Shown here piece after piece: positions 60,954 to 64,000 of a DNA stretch of 64,000 bases. The stretch comes from Ambrosia x helenae (lineage: Eukaryota; Streptophyta; Magnoliopsida; Asterales; Asteraceae). Within the stretch, counting starts at the first letter, position 1. Every line of letters starts with the position of its first letter. The stretch covers positions 117,166,574-117,230,573 of the forward strand of contig CM061226.1 in assembly GCA_030844895.1 (NCBI GenBank). The letters are read 5' to 3'. The translations under genes were made by a program, and so were the position numbers. Under the pieces are notes generated by a model. It did not search any database. It was not told where the DNA came from and was given only the letters and a program-made list of their open reading frames with translations.

Positions 60954-62852
60954 TCAGTCCTGTTTTTCTTTAATACCATTTGCTTTCAAAAGATAATCAA
61001 ATCTGGATTTATCAAAAGCTTTGGTAAAAAGATCTGCGCGTTGATAATCAGTGTGGATTTTGACCATATCGATCAACTCTTTAGCATAACAATCACGGAT
61101 AAAATGATATTTAATCCGGATATGTTTAGCCTTTGAGTGATTTACTAAGTCTTTTGTTAATGCGATTGCGGCCTCATTATCACAGTAAATAGGGGTTTTA
61201 AGAAATTGCAAACCGTAATCCACCATCTGCTGTTGGATCCAAAGAACCTGTGAGCAGCAGCTCGATGCTGAAACGTATTCTGCTTCACATGTGGATAGTG
61301 CAACTGCGGTTTGTTTCTTGCATTGCCAGGTCACGAGCCTGCTCCCCATAAACTGACATCCAGCCGTTGTGGATTTGCTGTCTTTGTCACAGCCGCCCCA
61401 ATCTGCATCACTAAAAGCGATTAGGTCAAAATTATCATCATGAAGGTACCAAAGTCCTTTCGATGGACAACCCTTCAGATATCTAAGGATACGCTTGACA
61501 GCTGCAAGATGACTCTGTTTCGGCTTCGATTGATATCGCGCACAAAGACATGTCGCAAACATTATATCAGGTCTTGACGCTGTGAGATACATCAGAGATC
61601 CGACGATTGCTCTGTATGTAAATGGATCAGTCAGCTCCCCCTTAAGGTCAACTCCAATCCCGTGATTGGGCTGTATTGGGGTATCCATCGGCTTCGAATC
61701 ATCCATCTGGAATCGGCTCAAGACTTCAGAAACGTATTTTGTCTGGTGAATAAAGATCCCCGTTGGTCTTTGCTCCACCTGCAAGCCGAGAAAAAACTGC
61801 ATTTCTCCCATTGCGCTCATTTCGAACTTTTCCTGCATAACTTGTTCAAATTCCCTGCACAGAAGTTCGTTAGTTGACCCGAAAATAATATCATCAACAT
61901 AAATTTGTACTAGAAGCAAATCATCTCCTGCTCGTTTCGTGAACAGTGTGCAGTCTACCAGTCCGCGTTTGAATCCTTTCGAGAGAAGATACGTGCTCAG
62001 CTCCTCATACCATTGTCTCGGAGCCTGGTGCAACCCGTAGAGAGCTTTGTTTAACACATAAACCTTATCCCGGTGAATAGGGTCCTCAAAGCCCGGCGGT
62101 TGACCTACGTAAACTTCCTCTTTAACCACACCGTAAAGAAAAGCGCTCTTTACATCCATCTGATACACCTTAAATTTCTTCCATGATGCAAACGCGAGGA
62201 ACATTCTGATGGCTTCCAAGCGTGCAACCGGTGCATAGATTTCATTGTAGTCGATTCCTTCAACCTGATGAAAACCTTGAACAACCAAACGAGCTTTGTT
62301 TCGCACTATGACTCCTCTGTCATCCTTCTTGCATTTAAACACCCATTTGGTACCAATTTTCTTTCTTCCAGGGGGCAAATCTGTTAGGGTCCATACACCA
62401 AGTTTCTGGAATTGTAATAACTCCTCCTGCATTGCTTCCACCCAGGTGTCATCCAAAAGAGCATCCTTGTATGTCCGCGGCTCGACCTGCGAAACATAAC
62501 AAGCAAATGACCAGTCATTTTGAAAACCAGATTTCTGAATTTTGGCATATAAAGCAAGGTTGCCAATGTTTTCTGGTGCTTGAGCATTTCTCAGCTGCCC
62601 TCTTGTCATCACACTGCTACCAGGATCACCAATAACCTGTTCAAGCGGGTGTATCCGATGTATCCGAGATTCCGGATAATCAGGTACTTGTACTCCCGTT
62701 TGAGTTGTCAAATTCTCTGTAGAAACCAGATCATTACCCACATTCGATGTTGAAGCATCAGTATTAGATGGGTTCACTGGTGGTGTCACTGTAGCGTTGT
62801 CCAGAATAGTTTCACTTGTTGCATCATCGTCTTCATATTCTGATTCTGATGA
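60954..62852 (-). pseudogene. Copia RT and RNase H (SIRE-like), frameshifted from integrase
   Basis: The frame is open from about 62852; the 611-residue listing begins at a GTG at 62789. Counting from there: RT start region TWVEAMQEELLQF (115-127), WVFKCKKDDRG, QMDVKSAFLYG, catalytic YVDD (297-300) in YVDDIIFGSTN, typical of the SIRE/Maximus lineage, then RNase H with FSDADWGG, CEAEYVS and YCDNEAA. It copies element RNA to DNA. All catalytic residues are present, but a one-base shift near 62853-62858 separates it from the integrase frame, so no intact Pol can be made from this copy. Confidence 0.9.
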
Positions 62853-64000
62853 TTAAGCGATGTAGAAGCCTCTTGGAACACCTCTTCTTCCAATACAGGA
62901 GCAGTGGTATCATTAGAAGCTGTTTGTGGGTTTACCGTGATCGGACGCACTAACGGTGAAGTTACGGCATTTTCGACCTCGTAGTATAAGCGAAGTACAA
63001 CTTCTTCAACCATGCTATCTAGATTGAATGATTCAAAGAAATCTTTGTAATCAAACATCCAATCTGGTCCTCCACCCTGTACATTTTGTGTATATCTTTG
63101 AACTTCGACATTAGTCCACTCCTCGACTTTTCTAGTTCTTTTGTTGAATACCCGTTTTAATGGGGTTGCATATCCAACAAAATAACCTTCTTCAGCCTTT
63201 GGTGCAAACTTCTCCGAAGGATTCAGCATTGTACACGGGGCACCAAATGGTTCTAGATACTCCGAATTCGGCTTGCGTCGGTTCAACAGCTCATAAGAAG
63301 TCTTGCCAAATTTCTTCACTGTCAAAACACGGTTAAGAGTATAACATGCCGCGTAAATAGCTTCGTTCCAGAACATGACTGGAAGATTTGAATCCGCAAG
63401 CATAGTTCTCGCCGTCTCTATAAGAGTCCTGTTCTTTCTCTCTGCGACACCGTTCTGCTGGGGTGTATACGGAGCGCTATATTCATGATGAATTCCTTTG
63501 TTCGCACAAAGATCCTCCATCTGAGCGTTTTTGAACTCCGTCCCATTGTCACTCCGGATTCTTTTGATCTTCAGACCATATATATTCTCCAGACGTGTAA
63601 ACAGAATCTTCAAGTTATCAAAAGTGTCGCTTTTCTGATGCAAACACATTACCCATGAAAATCTTGAATAATCATCAGTCACCACAAGACAGTATAACTC
63701 CCCGGCATGACTTTTACGTCTGACTGGACCGAATAAATCCATATGCAAACGTTCAAGTGGCAGCTCAACAGAATTAACTTTCTTTGGTCTATGGGATTGT
63801 TTGTGCTGCTTTCCCTTCTTGCAACTGATACACTTGTCATTCAGATGGAAGTGTTTGACATTAACTCCCGTGACAAGTTCATTCTTCACAAGCTGATTCA
63901 TCTTTCGCAAATGGATGTGTCCCATTCTCCTGTGCCACATAATGGATTCTTTTTCTGTAGCCTTGGAGAGGAAACACGTGACTTGGCCATGGGTGGTCAT
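62786..64000 (-). pseudogene. Copia GAG-pre-integrase and integrase, cut by the window edge
   Basis: 404 residues visible; the frame enters from beyond 64000. Zinc-binding H23, H28, C57, C60 (WHRRMGHIH ... CISCKKGK), catalytic D88 (HMDLFGP), D151 (RSDNGTEF), E187 (GVAERKNRT), with 35 residues between the last two. The C-terminal part includes the usual GYFVGY block. After STSL the frame leaves the conserved path: about 23 residues out of frame, then stop at 62786. The acidic continuation (SESEYEDDDATSE) is in the RT frame, so one base was lost or gained near 62855. gag, protease and the 5' LTR would lie to the right. Confidence 0.9.

Overview
The window reads as nuclear DNA of a flowering plant: AT-rich, full of LTR retrotransposons, Helitrons, MITEs and 5S-derived Cassandra elements, with GT-AG introns. 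The gag/pol types (Tekay-like chromovirus Gypsy, SIRE-like Copia with an extra 3' ORF) suggest Asteraceae; this is inference from family resemblance, and the species cannot be named.

Layout. (1) 1-5.1 kb: a repeat block (unit A) with a truncated MITE, relics of a gene promoter, a non-autonomous hAT element with an 8-bp target duplication, and a 2.0-kb LTR-like sequence with tRNA-like modules. (2) 5.5-12.5 kb: a second LTR of the tRNA-module family, a Cassandra element, a Helitron fragment with the last helicase exon, and a segment that recurs inverted at 45 kb. (3) 12.5-18.45 kb: a second Cassandra joined to an internally deleted Gypsy element (partial LTR, integrase plus chromodomain, complete 3' LTR). 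(4) 18.45-32.1 kb: probable host-gene sequence interrupted by a full-length, near-intact 11.1-kb Gypsy element on the minus strand (20470-31592, TSD CCTTG, LTRs almost identical). Its gag appears to contain an 85-bp intron. (5) 32.1-34.7 kb: a solo LTR with TSD AGTGT. (6) 34.77-52.2 kb: a tandem duplication with a period of about 11.47 kb (units B and A). Each B copy carries a MITE, a 1293-bp Helitron and a small gene for an eight-cysteine secreted-type peptide on the minus strand. (7) 53-64 kb: the 3' part of a Copia element on the minus strand: integrase, RT/RNase H (one frameshift), a 2.2-kb spacer with its own TATA box, a long third ORF of unknown function broken by two in-frame stops, a polypurine tract and a 3' LTR.

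Apart from the two peptide genes and a possible exon set around 20.4/31.6 kb, everything with coding potential is transposon-derived. The points most worth following are the third ORF and its apparent internal promoter and splice acceptor, the doubled hairpin-polypurine modules of the Gypsy elements, the gag intron, the tRNA-like modules at matching positions in LTRs, and the short-motif clusters that flank TATA boxes in several unrelated LTRs.
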